Origin: Zanthoxylum bungeanum
Taxonomy: Eukaryota > Streptophyta > Magnoliopsida > Sapindales > Rutaceae
DNA length: 64,000 nt
NCBI GenBank assembly: GCA_019454045.1
Contig: SKCR01023790.1
Coordinates: 124,001-188,000, forward strand
Direction of reading: 5' to 3'
A model generated the notes under the pieces. That model had not been told where the DNA came from. It did no database searches and saw only the letters and a program-made list of their open reading frames with translations. Below, in pieces: positions 45,501 to 58,956 of this stretch. Within the stretch, counting starts at the first letter, position 1. Each line of letters opens with the position of its first letter. A program made the translations under genes and the position numbers.

Positions 45501-46698
45501 TATAATATATCAAATATATTATTTTATCGATTAATTCCAAATTAATCGTTTTCTCTCTTTAATAATATTTGATCCCAGATAAAATATCTCCGCAATTAAT
45601 CCCAAATTAATTTTCTCTTTCATGATTAATTAATCCCATATTAATAAAGTGCGAGTCATACGTCATCGGTGAATCTTTGGGAAGCGACCCATGAGATCCC
45701 CGGATATGTTGGCAGTAAATTCGGTCGTCGGACTATCCGAACACGTAAGTACCTAGTACTACGTTTGTATCGATTTACAAGACAAGGTTAGCTTCTAGAA
45801 AAGCGCCATGCCTACCCAATTCTCTAGAAACATGCTTACATGAATAAGCGATCTATATCAGGCGTAATATACATATTATTGCATATTTCGATCCAGTATC
45901 GGATGATCACATACAAGGCCTTGGGCTGGTACAGTGTCTGCCCCGTACGAAGCATATATCGGATCATAAGCAACTAGTCTCTTTATTATCGAATAATCAT
46001 GACCAAGTCATATTATCCCAATGGTTGCAACCCTTTAGAGAACCAGATCTGTATCCCTACGCGATCATCATCTCCATATGACTGGAGTGATACTTCCATC
46101 TTGACATCACACCCATACACTACGATTCTCAATATACCCAGCAGAGGCGTACACAGAACCTGTTAAAGCCCTGGACGACCAAAACCAAAGTATATTGATT
46201 GTCGCAAGTATTAGCGGTGCAAGTCTCAGGTTAAGACCAAATACACCTACCCTGATTTCGGACTTCCATAGACACATAGTCATACTACCAATGGAATTAT
46301 GAGAGGGTCTATCCAGAGCGAAGCTGTTTCCCGTACCATCGGTAAAACACAACCTCCTATTACACTTGCATGAGTATGCTATACCCAAATATATGAGAAC
46401 TATGCCGTTGTGCCCTCACAACGCGCACAAGTGTAATACTAGTCTTTTACGCATTTATCGATGTCCAATCTCAATAATACTCTGACTAGGGATATTTAAT
46501 GATTTATCCTTCGTGGACTGATACTGTCTCATATCATCTCAATCCAGGAACAAATCATAAAGACCTCATATCATTTATACATCTTGGTGATCTAATCACA
46601 AATGATAAGAGAGAAATCTCCTTTGTCACATAGTTAATTTGTACAACGACACCATGATCTGTACAAATAGTGACGCTATTGGTCATAATTGTCCAACA
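42544..46698 (-). repeat. 3' LTR of element E, interrupted by LTR F
   Basis: E sequence is 42544-42801 and 44908-46698, counting one copy of the duplicated GTATG; joined it is about 2.05 kb and parallels 54738-56786. It contains a hairpin at 45091-45116 (12 pairs, one A-C mismatch) and the palindrome array at about 45350-45650. Confidence 0.85.
42802..44902 (-). mobile_element. Solo LTR F, nested in the LTR of E
   Basis: A 2.1 kb LTR from TGTAGGTTTCTAATATAGG to TTTTGTCCAACA, without any internal region. It is flanked by a perfect 5-bp duplication GTATG (42797-42801 and 44903-44907). A solo LTR with an intact duplication is the result of recombination between the two LTRs of a once complete element. 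It contains an imperfect hairpin at 43278-43321 and the palindrome array at 43557-43851. Confidence 0.9.
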
Positions 46699-46709
46699 AT
46701 CTCCCACTT
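46699..46709 (-). other. Polypurine tract of element E
   Basis: AAGTGGGAGAT on the minus strand, adjacent to the 3' LTR. Confidence 0.85.
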
Positions 46710-48380
46710 GGCCTATAGCCAGTCACTCGAGTGTCTTACACCCGAACTATGTACGGTTGGCTCAAATTGCTGAGAAAAGGCTTTCGTCAGCAGATTTTTA
46801 TGATTTTCGTCTAATGCGATTTATACGATCATCACATCGCCACGATGTATGATCCGAACGAATCAGATGAATATCGAAGTATTTATCTGGATCGTTGATG
46901 AGACCATTAATTCTTTAGCCTGCGCTGAAGCCTAGTTCAGCTGCTAACAGAACTATATCTAATCTAATTAGAATTATTATCAACCCAAATGGCTTCTATT
47001 GCTGCCTCAGCTGTAGCAATAACCCGCATTTGTTGTTTATTCGGTAACCGTATCTTGCTTGGAAGATATCCAGCTCACTGTTCCGTTATTCAAACTTTAT
47101 AGTACCGTTGTTTTTATTGGTTAGGAAACATGCAGCAGTGATCCCAGTCACTTCAAGTTCTCATTCTCCATAGTCTAAGACATCATCCCTAGTTCTCTAA
47201 GATACTAACGTATGTTCTTAATATCAATCCAGTGACTATCACATGGATTGGCCTGATTGTGAATCCATATGCTCAAAGCGTATGAGACACCAGGTCGCGT
47301 ACATTTTTCAATGTACGATTTCTCGGAGAGTGATCATGAAAGCCAAGTTTTCACCGATTATAATTATGGGAATATCATTTCCAAGAAATGACATATTATC
47401 ATTATTTATAGGACATTATTGTCAGTGCGCTCCCACTAACCTCCTTATATACACAAGAATCATTTCGTTTTGAATTAAATTATAAACTATTATGATTACA
47501 TCAAAACGATAATTCCAAGAACCAAATGCTTGCTTCAATCCAAACATGGATCGAATAACCCGCAAACTTTATTTGGTGGTTATGGGTACGAAAAAACCGA
47601 CAGGATGTTGTAAACATCCTCCAAAAGGTTTCCTTTTCAGGAAAGTGATTTTCCCGTTCAGCTGTCATATTTCATAAATGAAACATGCAGCATTAGCAAG
47701 CATTATCCAAATGGATTTACCATGGCAACAGGTAAAGGTTTCGTCGTAATCAACACAATGTTGATAACGACACCTTTTCGCTACAAGCCTAGCTTAGTAC
47801 GTTGGTATGTTTCCATCCATGTATGTCTTCCTTGAAGACTTATACAGTACTAATAGGCACATTGCCTTGCGGTACATCAACTAGTATCCAAACTTGTTGG
47901 TATACATGGAATCCCTTTCGTATATCATGGCACTTTGCCATAAAAGGGAGTCAATACCTTGTATCACTTCCTCATACGTAGTCAGTTGGTGTTTCTCAAA
48001 AGATAAACATCTTTATGAGGTGAGATCAGAAACCCATACCCCAGGTTATTTTTCTGACTCTCTCCGACTTACGCAGTTCTTATGTATTCGAAGATTACTG
48101 GTATAGTTTCATCCTTGATGAACTATTTATGTTCCATTAAGGAATCGGTTCCTGGAATAGTATTACTCCGATTTTCATCGAGTTTTACTATCCTCTCACT
48201 TACCACTGCATATCGGTATTCCTCTTAGGAAAACCGCATGGTGAGCAACAATTAAATTATTCTTTAGTGAGATATATAAGTACTATACTTTGGTATCCCT
48301 AGGATAACCTACAATTTGGCACTTATCTGAATTGGGTTTTAGTTTGGTATCATCCAAACATATGCCTAGCATCCCAAATG
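46710..48380 (-). pseudogene. Element E pol remnant, 3' part (RNase H, RT, part of integrase)
   Basis: Collinear with 3784-5565 of A on the minus strand. It shows the reverse-transcriptase stretch near 47560-47340 and the block between RT and integrase (GTATACATGGAATCC... near 47900). Stops and short deletions are frequent, for example near 47320. It ends at ATCCCAAATG, exactly where G begins. Confidence 0.7.
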
Positions 48381-50494
48381 TGTAGAGTTTCAATCAAGTC
48401 CCAAGGATCACAAACATGCATAAAAACGAGTAGAATACAACCAAGGAGTAAGGCGGAATACATACTCACATTGATGGGTTTGATGCTAGGAAGAACAAGT
48501 TGCGTTTTTGCCTCCCTCCAAGCTCGGTTCTGGACTCCATTGAGCTGCTGTAATGCTCGGTTGGGGCTGTTTTGATGCCTTCTAAATTCGGCCATTGATG
48601 ACTCCATGGAAGCTCAAAGCTTCAAGCTCCAAAAATAAATCCAAGCTCACAAATTCGTTTCCCTATCACCATAATATAACCCATGTGTGTGCTAGCACTA
48701 CTCTTCTTCATTTGCTTCTCAAAATTTCGGTCAAACCAGAAATTTTTGGAGAGGAAATCGGCTTTGAAACCGTGAAAAAGAAGAGAAAAGAGAGGGAGAG
48801 GAAGAGATGCGTAAGTGTGGTGAGAGAGAGAGAAAATGATTTTAGTTTATATATTTATTTTATTTTCCAAAAACAAAACAAATATATAAATCATTTTCAT
48901 ATATATCAAAAGTCAAAAAGCAAAAGTCTATTAATGCTTTTCCAACAACCATATCACTTATACTTTTTACTTTAAGTCACATCACATCACTTTAATAAAG
49001 TGACATGTTGTCAAGTCACATCACTCAAAGTGACAATTGATTTGACGCATGATGTGACTAACGATTTGACGCTTGATGTGACTTGCGTGTCGCGCTCGAA
49101 TTCGAAATGTGAATGCGCTCGCAATCACTCTCGGGCTCGGGTTCGCTAATTCCAAATTAACGAATTTTCCGTCGCGTCGTAATTAAATGATTACGCCTAG
49201 CGAAATCACTATTCACGTCGCTAACGAATTAATTCTAAATTAATTCGTTCGCCCGAATTAAAATCTAATTTTAATTCCGCGTCGAAATCCAATTTCTAAT
49301 AATATATCAAATATATTATTTTATCGATTAATTCCAAATTAATCGTTCTCTCTCTTTAATAATATTTTATCCCAGATAAAATATCTCCGCAATTAATCCC
49401 ATATTAATTTTCTCTCTCTTCTAATTAATCCTAGATTAATTAAAGTGCGAGTTATACATCATCGGTGAATCTTCAGGAAGCGACCCATGAGATCTCCGGA
49501 TATGTTGGCAGTAAATACGGTCGTCGGACTATCCGACACGTAAGTATCGCGTACTACGTTTATACCGATTTACAAGACAAGGTTGGCTTCTAGCAAAGCG
49601 CCATGCCTACCCAATTCTCCAGAAATATTCTTACAGGAATATATAGATCTGTATCAAGCGTAGTATACCGTAGTATTGTGCATATCGGCCCAGTATCGGA
49701 TAGTCACGTGCTAGGGCTGGGGCTGGATAAGTGTCTGCCCCGTCCGAAGCACATGTCGGATGTCTGGTAACTAGTCTCTATAATCGGATATGTATGACCT
49801 AGTCATAATATCCCGATGGTTGCGCAACACTCAAGAGCACTAGTACCGTATCCTGCGTGACATCATCTCCAATATGACTGGAGTGATACTTCCGTCTTGA
49901 CATCACACCCAATACACTAAGACTCTCTGATAAACCCAGAAGTGGTGTACACAGAACCGGTTAAAGCCCTGTACCACCAAGACCAAAGTCTACCGATTAT
50001 CGCAAGTATTAGCGATGTAAGTCTCAGGTTAAGACTATACACACCTACCTTGATTTCGGCCTCCCACAGACACATAGTCATAATACCAATGGGATTCCGA
50101 GGGGTCTATCCAGAGCGAAGCTGTTTCCCGTACCATCGGTGAAACACATCCTCCTATCGCACTTGCATAAGTATCCAATACTTATATATATGAGAATTAT
50201 GCTGTTGTGCCATCACAACGCACACAAGTGCAATACTAGCCTATTCCGCATTATCGATGTCCAGTCTCGATAATACTCCGGCTAGGGATATTTAACGATT
50301 AATCCTTCGGGGACTGATACTGTCTCATATCATTCTCAGTCCAGGAACTAATCATAGGGACCTCTCTTCATTTATATATCTATGGTGATTTAATCACAAA
50401 TGATGAGAGTGCAATTTCCTTGTCACATAGTTAATTTGTACAACAACACCGTGATCTGTACAAATAGTGACGCTATGGGTCATATTATCCAACA
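48381..50494 (-). repeat. LTR of element G, inserted in E
   Basis: A 2.1 kb LTR from TGTAGAGTTTCAATCAAG to CATATTATCCAACA. It resembles F more than E in its first 150 bases. It contains the longest hairpin of the series, at 48846-48890 (21 pairs with two A-C mismatches), and the array at 49145-49440. Confidence 0.85.
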
Positions 50495-50820
50495 ATCTCC
50501 CACTTGGCACATAGCCAGTCACTCGAGTGTCTAACACCCGAACTATGTACAGTCACTCAATTGCTGAGGAAAGGTTTTTCGTCAGCGGATTTGCTTAATT
50601 ATCGTCTGACGCGATTTACACGATCATCACATCGCCACGATGTATGATCCAAACGAATCAGATGATATAGAAGTATATATCTGGATCGTCGATGAGACCT
50701 TTAATTCTTTAGCCTGTGCTGACGCCTAGCTCAGCTGCTAAAAGAACTATATCTAATCTAATTAGATTTATTTTCGATCCAAATGGCTTCTATTGCTGCC
50801 TCAGCTGCAGCAATAATCCG
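50495..50820 (-). pseudogene. Polypurine tract and RNase H stub of element G
   Basis: On the minus strand AAGTGGGAGAT (50505-50495), then about 310 bases matching the end of A pol (3784-4105). The match ends abruptly at CAATAATCCGCTCC, where integrase sequence equivalent to about 5695 of A takes over. Confidence 0.7.
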
Positions 50821-52430
50821 CTCCAAGCGACTCATGATTAACCTTATCATGTCCAACAAAATTCAGTTTATCTTGTTCAGACAAAACGTCAAATTGATGT
50901 GTTCTGGGAGGAGTCCTCATTGAAAGAATACTATACTCTTTCAAGTATATTAGAAACTTACTGCTTAAGTATTTTCATCATGGTCTAACCGTGATGGTTT
51001 AATACTTTAGCCGATTTGTTCGTCTATTTCGTGTCGAAACTCTAAAGTTTCTGATTTGTGTTTCAAAAGAAACACATAACCATAACGCGATGCCACATCC
51101 GAAAAGGTCACGAAATATTCATATCCACCTCTAGCCTAGCTAGACATGGGCCCACTTGCTTCACTATGAACTAGGGCTAACAGATCGGTGGCACTTGCAC
51201 TTTTACCAAGTAAATAGTGTTTTATGCACTTTGCCCAATAAACTAGATTCGTAGACTTTATTTGAATAGAATCAAATTTGTCCTAGTACCCACTCTTCGA
51301 AAGTGTGGATATAAGATTCTTGTTTGATTGTGTCCCAGACAACAATGCGACAATATGTTTATTCTGATCAAATCAGTTTGAGCTATTTATTTGTCATGTT
51401 ATACGTTTGAGATTTATTTATATTAAAAAATAAATGCTATTATTCACATCTAATGTGTTTATCTCAATATCATCTTTATATAATAAAACACTTTAGTGTT
51501 CTAGAATATAAAGGTAAATCCGCAACGGATTAAACACTGACATAGAGATAATGTATCTAGTCAAACTAGTTACATTATAACAGTTTCCTAATTTGAGTAC
51601 ATACCCGATGGTAGTTCCTAAACTTAGGTATCTACGGTTAAAACAGCGACTTTCGTCCCGTTTCCGATTATCAGATTAATCTCGATTGAAGTCAGTATCC
51701 TGCACATAGCAGATTCTAAACATCAATACATATTTATGTACCACACTAAGTATTTAAAATCCAAATTTAATACTAGTAGTGAACATATTTATGACAATAA
51801 TATTTGAAGTCAGAGCCTTGCTCGTCTTCAATTCCTTCATGTCTGCTTTGTTCAAACGGCAGTCACGCTTCCGCGATCCCGTTTGCCACATTTTAGGCAG
51901 ACATTTTGGGATATGTCATTTATCTTCCCAGAAGATTATAATGATTTTGCCTTTGCCCTTTTCCACACCCCAGAAGCATTCGGCCTAGCCTTGGTCTTCC
52001 GAATGTCGAAGTAAGATGCGCCTTGCGCTACTTGCCTTATTGCAAAGTTTGGCTTTATCTCCTTGAGAATAGCCATTAACTCTCCAAGAATTTACTATTG
52101 CAATTTAGTACTTCTAAGATCTAAGGATAGATCTATGAAGATCCTTCAATTTCAGTATCATACTTTAAGGATCTAATCCTTAGTTCTGATTAAGAAATTA
52201 AGGAGTCTATTGCGACAAGCTAAATGGATTAAGCACTAAAGTTATCATCACATGAATCTTCCAAAGACCATGCTCTACTATTTTCTTAACTCCGGGCTTA
52301 GGCCTAAGACGTTATTTTATCAAATAAAATAACTTATTAGTTTCCAGGACCATCCTGAAATTATTCCCAATTTGAAAATTAAACCATTTAAATACATTTT
52401 CCCTAGGATTATGTTTTAAATGTCAATCTT
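50821..52430 (-). pseudogene. Element E integrase, protease and gag remnant (5' part)
   Basis: Collinear with about 5695-7345 of A. Integrase occupies roughly 50821-51400 and the GAG-pre-integrase and protease region follows. The zinc knuckle at about 51920-51875 starts CLKCGKR and then loses its frame through a one-base deletion. Gag runs to about 52430. I assign it to E rather than G because the 5' LTR beyond it matches E. Not functional. Confidence 0.65.
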
Positions 52431-54724
52431 TCAATTTTTATCTTGATTCTAATAGTCCAACTATTTAATCAACGATTTTCGGTACTATTATTATAATGAT
52501 TATTATAGTCCAACTATTTAATCAACTATAATTTAATTATTTGAATACAGTCCAACTGTTTTATAAAACAACTATTAAATATTAGACCAACTAACATTTA
52601 ATTTATTTGAAGAAATAATGTGATTGAGCGCGTATGGCAAGTAATTAAACGAATATTGCAAATTCAATTCTTGCCTCCCACTATTTTTCGGCGAGCCTCT
52701 AACCCTTTGTCGAGTACTCGGGAAACCGTGTTTCCTAGTGGGCTAGGATCCCGTTAAATATCACACAATCTTGACTTTGTCCAACAAATTGTATGATAAT
52801 TAACTAAGTAGATCTCTAAGATCAATTGGATCCAATCCAATTCCTAGATCCAGTACGGGGACATCCAAGGCCGAAACATATATCTTATATATGGCAATAT
52901 ATCCAATATATTACCTAACCTTTTTCCTCTGAATCAACTAAGCCTTGGCTTTAGCACAACAAACTTAGTGATCCCAGTTAAGCGGAACCCATTGACCATG
53001 GAAAGCTTCGTAATCAATGTCGATGGACAAGAAGTGGTCTTGACTTTGACCAACAAACCACAACTTGGACAAGACACCAATATGGAACAAAGCTCTCGAG
53101 ATTCAAACACATCCTCGACGGACAAAGGCCTTGACTTTGGCCAACAAGCCAACGCCAGTCTCGGATCTTGAGTGAGAATCACTCAATGGAAGGAAAAACG
53201 CTTAATATTGTTTGAGGGTTTTTCGCGTGCAAATTGGCAACCAATTTATTATCTTTGTTAAGGTCTCATCATCATACACCCTTAAACATGCATTCTAAAC
53301 ACATAATAAAGCGCGTATAAATAAATAATAATGATATGCGGATGGATACTTAACACATTGATCATAGATCAAATCTCTCCATTTCCTCTCTCCCGTTAGC
53401 ACAAGTATTTGCTTCTACCCGTTACACTACACTTCTAAAGAAACCTCATTTATATTGAGGGTAATAGGTGAGAAGAGAATACAAAGAGTATGAAGGTAAT
53501 AGGCTGGACACACAGGTCCAATTAATAAATTCAAAATTTATTACAACAATTTCTAAAATTGCCCCACCCATCTAATATCCATCCGATATACATTATTCAT
53601 GAATCGCAACCATGTTTTCACACAAGCATGTTATCAATCAATCTAATCAAATTAATTAATCTAATAATTAGTGACCATCCAATGTTCAAACAACGATTTG
53701 ATTTTGCGCGAGTCCAACTCATTTTGCGAATAAGTACTCAAAGTACGAATTCTTGAATTCTATTAAACTACAAAATTAAATCCAATTTAATATGTATTTA
53801 ATACTAATTCATTTATTTAATTCCAAATTAAATACTATACTTTATTAATAAACCTTTACGACTTAAATTCCAAATTTAATCGTTACGGGTCTCAAAGCCC
53901 GATTAACATCCAATGTTTATTTAATTAAAGTCCAATGGGCTTTTAATTAATTTCTTAAGGCGTGGACTTTTGGTCAACTTGGGTCAAACCCAATAACCAA
54001 AGCCCAATCCGGGAATAACCCCATAAGCCTAGAAATCAATTTAGGCCCATTAGGCCCAATTAAATAATTAAAGGTCCATTAGTCGCATTTGGGCTTTATG
54101 GAAGCGGTTTTGGACCCAATTGGATCCAACCAATTTGCCTAAACCTAACTTGGTACAACCAAGCCCAAATCATGTCCAACATAATTTTATGAAATATGAC
54201 AGCTGAATTTACAACATTACAAGCCCAAATCCAATTTTAAGCCCAATTTCATAATCTAATTAATCCTAAAGTGTATTGCATAATTAATTACATAAATCAA
54301 CATTTCCAAATCATCAATTTACACAACTAATCATGCTCTTCAACATTAAATCATGTCCAACATAATTTAACAAAAATCAAACCCAATACATGCTATATAT
54401 GTCTCGGCTTTGTGGGTAATTTTATGTCCGATTTGGTTTCAATCCAATTAAATCCAATTCGACATTAAATCAATATTCCCAATCATTTCCAACTCATCCA
54501 ATGAATCAAAAAACAAAATTCCAAGACATTTAGGGTTAGTCATCCATTCGGCCAAGCTAAGGATTTTGGGGAAAAATGTTCCAAACAATTTTTCTTGAAA
54601 TTGATCAAATCAATCTTCAATTAAACATCATTTAAACATATTCAATTAAACAATTTAACTAAATCATGCTCAAAATCAATTTACCCAAATTTTAACGTTA
54701 AGTCAAATTTCATGCTTTTACTCC
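52431..54724 (-). other. Leader of element E
   Basis: About 2.3 kb, collinear with the leader of A. CCA-centred palindromes occur at 52451-52600, 53766, 53817-53836, 53866-53883 and 53904. The 20-base motif lies at 52769, 53038 and 53129 with spacings 269 and 91. The antisense frame at 52968-53171 corresponds to 7872-8186. Confidence 0.7.
52968..53171 (+). other. Antisense open frame in the E leader
   Basis: 67 codons ending ASLGS; upstream codons stay open to about 52860 without an ATG. Nearly identical to 62247-62450 in I. The opposite strand is also open (53182-52934). Interpreted with caution, as for element A. Confidence 0.25.
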
Positions 54725-54736
54725 GCTCTGATACCA
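54725..54736 (-). other. Primer-binding site of element E
   Basis: TGGTATCAGAGC on the minus strand, one base from the 5' LTR: the standard match to plant initiator tRNA-Met. Confidence 0.9.
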
Positions 54737-54737
54737 T

Positions 54738-56786
54738 TGTTGGAGTTCTACGGTCTCGAGGATCCAATAATCAAGCATAAAAATACATGTGAATACAACG
54801 AAGAAAGTTGCGGAATACTTACATCGAGCGGTTGAGCGATGCGGTAGATAACAAAAATCAATTTTCTGCTCCTCCAAGGCTCAGCAGTGGGCTGATTTGG
54901 TGTCCTCCATTTTCGGCCAAGGTTGATCCTTGAAGCTCCAAGCTTTGTGATAAACTTCCATGCTCACGGATGGGTTTCCCTATCACCTTAGTATGTCCCT
55001 TTGAGTGCTAGCTCTAGTGTATTTTGCAACAAAATACTCACTGTTCATCTCCTTGTTGGTCACGGTGAAAACCAGAAAAGAGAAGGTAGTAAACTGCCCA
55101 TTGGGCGTGAGATGAAGAGAAGAAAGAGAAGAGAGAGAGTTGTGGTTAGTTGGAGGAAAAGTGTATCTAATACATATTTTAATTAATTTTCAAAAATCAA
55201 TTAAATGATTTACCAATTTTCTTTCCAAAAGTCAAATGGCAATTAATTGCTTCCAACAACCCACATCAACTTTTCACATCACTCAATCAATTAATGTGAC
55301 AAGTTGTCACATCACTCAAAGTGACTAATGATTTGACGCTTGATGTGACCAATGATTTGACGCTTGATGTGACTTGCGTGCCACACTCGAATTTGAAATG
55401 CGAATGCGCTCGCAAACACTCCCAGGCTTGGGTTCGCTAATTCCAAATTAACGAATTTTCCGTTGCGGCGTAATTAAATGATTATGCCTAGCAAAATCAC
55501 TATTCACATCGCTAACGAATTAATTCTAAATTAACTCGTTCGCCCGAATTAAAATCTAATTTTAATTCTGCGTCGAAATCGAATTTCGTATAATATATCG
55601 AATATATCATTTATCGATTAATTCCAAATTAATCGTTTTCTCTCTTTAATAATATTTTATCCTAGATAAAATATCTCCGCAATTAATTCCAGATTAATCT
55701 TCTCTCTCATGATTAATTAATCCCATATTAATAAAGTGCGAGTCATACGTCATCGGTGAATCTTCGGGAAGCGACCCATGAGATCCCCAGATATGTTGGC
55801 AGTAAATTCGGTCGTCGGACTATCCGAGCACGTAAGTACCTAGTACTACGTTTGTATCGATTTACAAGACAAGGTTGGCTTCTAGCAAAGCGCCATGCCT
55901 ACCCAATTCTCCAGAAACATGCTTACATGAATAAGCGATCTATATCAGGCGTAGTATACGTAGTATTGCGTATTTCGATCCAGTATTGGATGATCACATG
56001 CAAGGCCTGGGGCTGGAACAGTGTCTACCCCGTATGAAGCATATATCGGATCACAAGCAACTAGTCTCTTTATTATCGGATAATCATGACCAAGTCATAT
56101 TATCCCGATGGTTGCAACCTTTTAGAGAACCAGTTCTGTATCCCTGCGCGATCATCATCTCCATATGACTGGAGTGATACTTCCGTCTTGACATCATACC
56201 CAACACACTATGATTCTCAATATACCCAGCAGAGGTGTACACAGAACCTGTTAAAACCCTGGACGACCAAAACCAAAGTATATTGATTGTCGCAAGTATT
56301 AGCGGTGCAAGTCTCAGGTTAAGACCAAATACACCTACCCTGATTTCGGACTTCCATAGACACATAGTCATACTACCAATGGAATTCCGAGGGGGTCTAT
56401 CCAGAGCGAAGCTGTTTCCCATACCATCAATAAAACACAACCTCCTATTACACTTGCATGAGTATCCTATACCCAAATATATGAGAACTATGCCGTTGTG
56501 CCCTCACAACGCGCACAAGTGTAATACTAGTCTTTTACGCATTTATCGATGTCCAATCTCGATAATACTCTGACTAGTGATATTTAATGATTTATCCTTC
56601 GTGGACTGATACTGTCTCATATCATCTCAATCCAGGAACAAATCATAAGGACCTTCTATCATTTATACATCTTGGTGATCTAATCACAAATGATAAGAGA
56701 GCAATCTCATTTGTCACATAGTTAATTTGTACAAAAACACCATGATATGTACAAATAGTGACGCTATGGGTCATAATTGTCCAACA
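54738..56786 (-). repeat. 5' LTR of element E
   Basis: From TGTTGGAGTTCTACGGTC to GTCATAATTGTCCAACA, 2049 bases. It matches 42544-42801 plus 44908-46698. Hairpin at 55179-55204, palindrome array at 55437-55732. Confidence 0.9.
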
Positions 56787-56820
56787 ACTTAGTGGTCGTG
56801 AGTTTGGAAGACAGTGTTGT
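56787..56820. other. Short flank between E and LTR H
   Basis: 34 bases ending GTTGT before TGTTGGG. It does not match the family LTRs, so it is probably the DNA into which E and H were inserted. Confidence 0.4.
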
Positions 56821-57429
56821 TGTTGGGTTTCTATTAGGTCCCAGGATCAAATCAAACAATGAAACACATGTGCGAATACTCAAAGAAGTTGTGGAATACT
56901 TACAGTGATCGGTTTAGCGATGCGTTGAACAACAAAAACTTCAAGCTCCCCTCCATGGTGTTCACAACAGTGGACTGTTTTTGAGCTCCAAGAAATTCAG
57001 CCAACCTCTATGGATGTCCTCCATTGATTCCATGCTCATGAAATTAGTTCCCTATCACCTTAGGATGACCCTTTGTGTGCTAGCACAAGAAAAATTGCCA
57101 CAAATTTTCTTTCTTTGTTCTTGTTATTCTCGGCCTAGCTAAGAATTGAGAGGAAAAATGGCTTCAAAAGCCGAGAGAGGGAGATGAGGGAAATAGGTTT
57201 CTAAAACCGTGTGTGGTGAGAGAGAGTGGAAGAAGAAAATGTGTTTTTGTATTTGGTTTATTTTATTTCCAAAATAAATACCAAAAACAATTACCATTTT
57301 CAAAAGTCAAAGGCATTAAAGCCACAACCACCTCCATCACTATTCACATCACTCATGACAAGTTGTCAAATCACTCAAAGTGACTAGACATCACATCAAT
57401 TGATTGACTAGTGATTTGACGCTTGATGT
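56821..57429 (-). repeat. LTR fragment H, cut by element I
   Basis: It starts TGTTGGGTTTCTATTAGG, like the A LTR, and runs to GACGCTTGATGT. The matching LTRs go on for another 1.4 kb, so the rest should lie beyond I, outside the window. It contains a hairpin with small bulges at 57246-57290. Confidence 0.8.
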
Positions 57430-58945
57430 TGTTGGTGTTTGCAAAGGTCCCATGATCATAAACAAGCATGAAATAAGTGCGAATACAAATCAACGAAGTT
57501 GCGAAATACTCACATCAATCGGTTGAGCGACGCTGCGACGAACAAAACTTGATTTTGCTCACTTTCATGGTCACGAAAGTTCACTGCCACTGCCCTCTAA
57601 GATTCAGCCATTGATGCTCCTTGAACAAGCTCCAAGCTTCATCAAACGATTCCCGGCTCATTGGTGGACTTCCCTATCACCTTCGCATGTCTTCGTAGTG
57701 TGCTAGCACTCTTGATTTTGCCACAAAATCATGACCTTTGTGCTTTCCTTTCTCTCGGATTTTACCAAACCAGTGAAGAGATTTTTCAGCCCCTTGGGCG
57801 TGTAAAATGAGAGAAGAGAGGATGAGAGAAAGTTGTGTGAGTTGTTTTTTAATTGTGTATCTAATACCACAATAATTAAAAAACAAATACCAAAATCAAA
57901 TAAAGGTAAATAGCTTTTTTAATTAATCCAACAACTCACATCAACCGTCACACTTGAGTGTCAAACACTCAAACATCAACTTACATCAAGTCAATCAAGT
58001 TGTCAAGTCACATCACTCAAAGTGACAAGTGATTTGACGCTTGAAGTGACTAGCGATTTGACGCTTGATGTGACTAATGATTTGATGCTTGATTTGACTT
58101 GCTTGCCGCACTCGAATTCGAAATGCGAATGTGCTCGCAAAAAATATTGGATGATCACGTGCTAGGCCTGGGGCTGGAATTGTGTCTGCCCCGTACGAAG
58201 CACATGTCGGATGTCTGGTAACTAGTCTCTATAATCGGATAAACATGACCTTGTCATTTTATCCCGATGACTGCAGTACTTAAGAGTACTAGTACCGTAT
58301 CCTACGTGACCATCATCTCCATATGACTGGAGTGACACTTCCGTCTTGACATCACACCCAACACACTACGATTCTCAATATACCCAGCATAGGCGTACAT
58401 AGAACCTGTTAAAGCCCTGGACGACCGCAACCAAAGTATATTGATTGTCGTAAGTATTAGCGGTGCAAGTCTCAGGTTAAGACCAAGTACACCTACCCTG
58501 ATTTCGGACTTCCATAGGCACATTGTCATACTACCAATGGAATTCCGAGGGGGTCTATCCAGAGCGAAGCTGTTTCCCATACCATCGGTAAAACACAACC
58601 TCATATTACACTTGCTTGAGTATCCTATACCCAAATATATGAGAACTATGTCGTTGTGCCCTCACAACACGCACAAGTGTAATACTAGTCTTTTACGTAT
58701 TTATCGATGTCCAATCTCGATAATACTCTGACTAGGGATATTTAATGATTTATCCTTCATGGAATGATACTGTCTCATATCATTCTCAGTCCAGGAACAA
58801 ATCATAGGGACCTCCTATCATTTATACATCTAGGTGATCTAATCACAAATAATAAGAGTGCAATCTCCTTTGTCACATAGTTAATTTGTACAACAACACC
58901 ATGATCTGTACAAATAGTGACGCTATGGGTCATAATTGTCCAACA
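57430..58945 (-). repeat. 3' LTR of element I, with internal deletion
   Basis: 1516 bases from TGTTGGTGTTTGCAAAGG to GTCATAATTGTCCAACA. At 58138-58145 the sequence passes from the CTCGCAAA of the upstream part straight to TATTGGATGATCAC. About 500-550 bases present in the other LTRs, including the whole palindrome array, are missing. The hairpin at 57842-57886 remains. Confidence 0.85.
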
Positions 58946-58956
58946 ATCTCCCACTT
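58946..58956 (-). other. Polypurine tract of element I
   Basis: AAGTGGGAGAT on the minus strand, adjacent to the 3' LTR. Confidence 0.85.

Larger units (their letters stand above)
42544..56786 (-). mobile_element. Copia retrotransposon E, carrying two nested insertions
   Basis: Minus-strand element of the A/D family. The 3' LTR at 42544-46698 is split by solo LTR F. The polypurine tract and pol run to 48380, where LTR G is inserted. After a deletion the integrase-gag part resumes at about 50821. Leader, intact primer site and 5' LTR (54738-56786) complete it. Its two LTRs share TGTTGGAGTTCTACGGT and much of their length. The flanks GCTTG (42539-42543) and ACTTA (56787-56791) could be one target duplication that has taken two G-to-A changes, but that is not certain. 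Confidence 0.8.
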
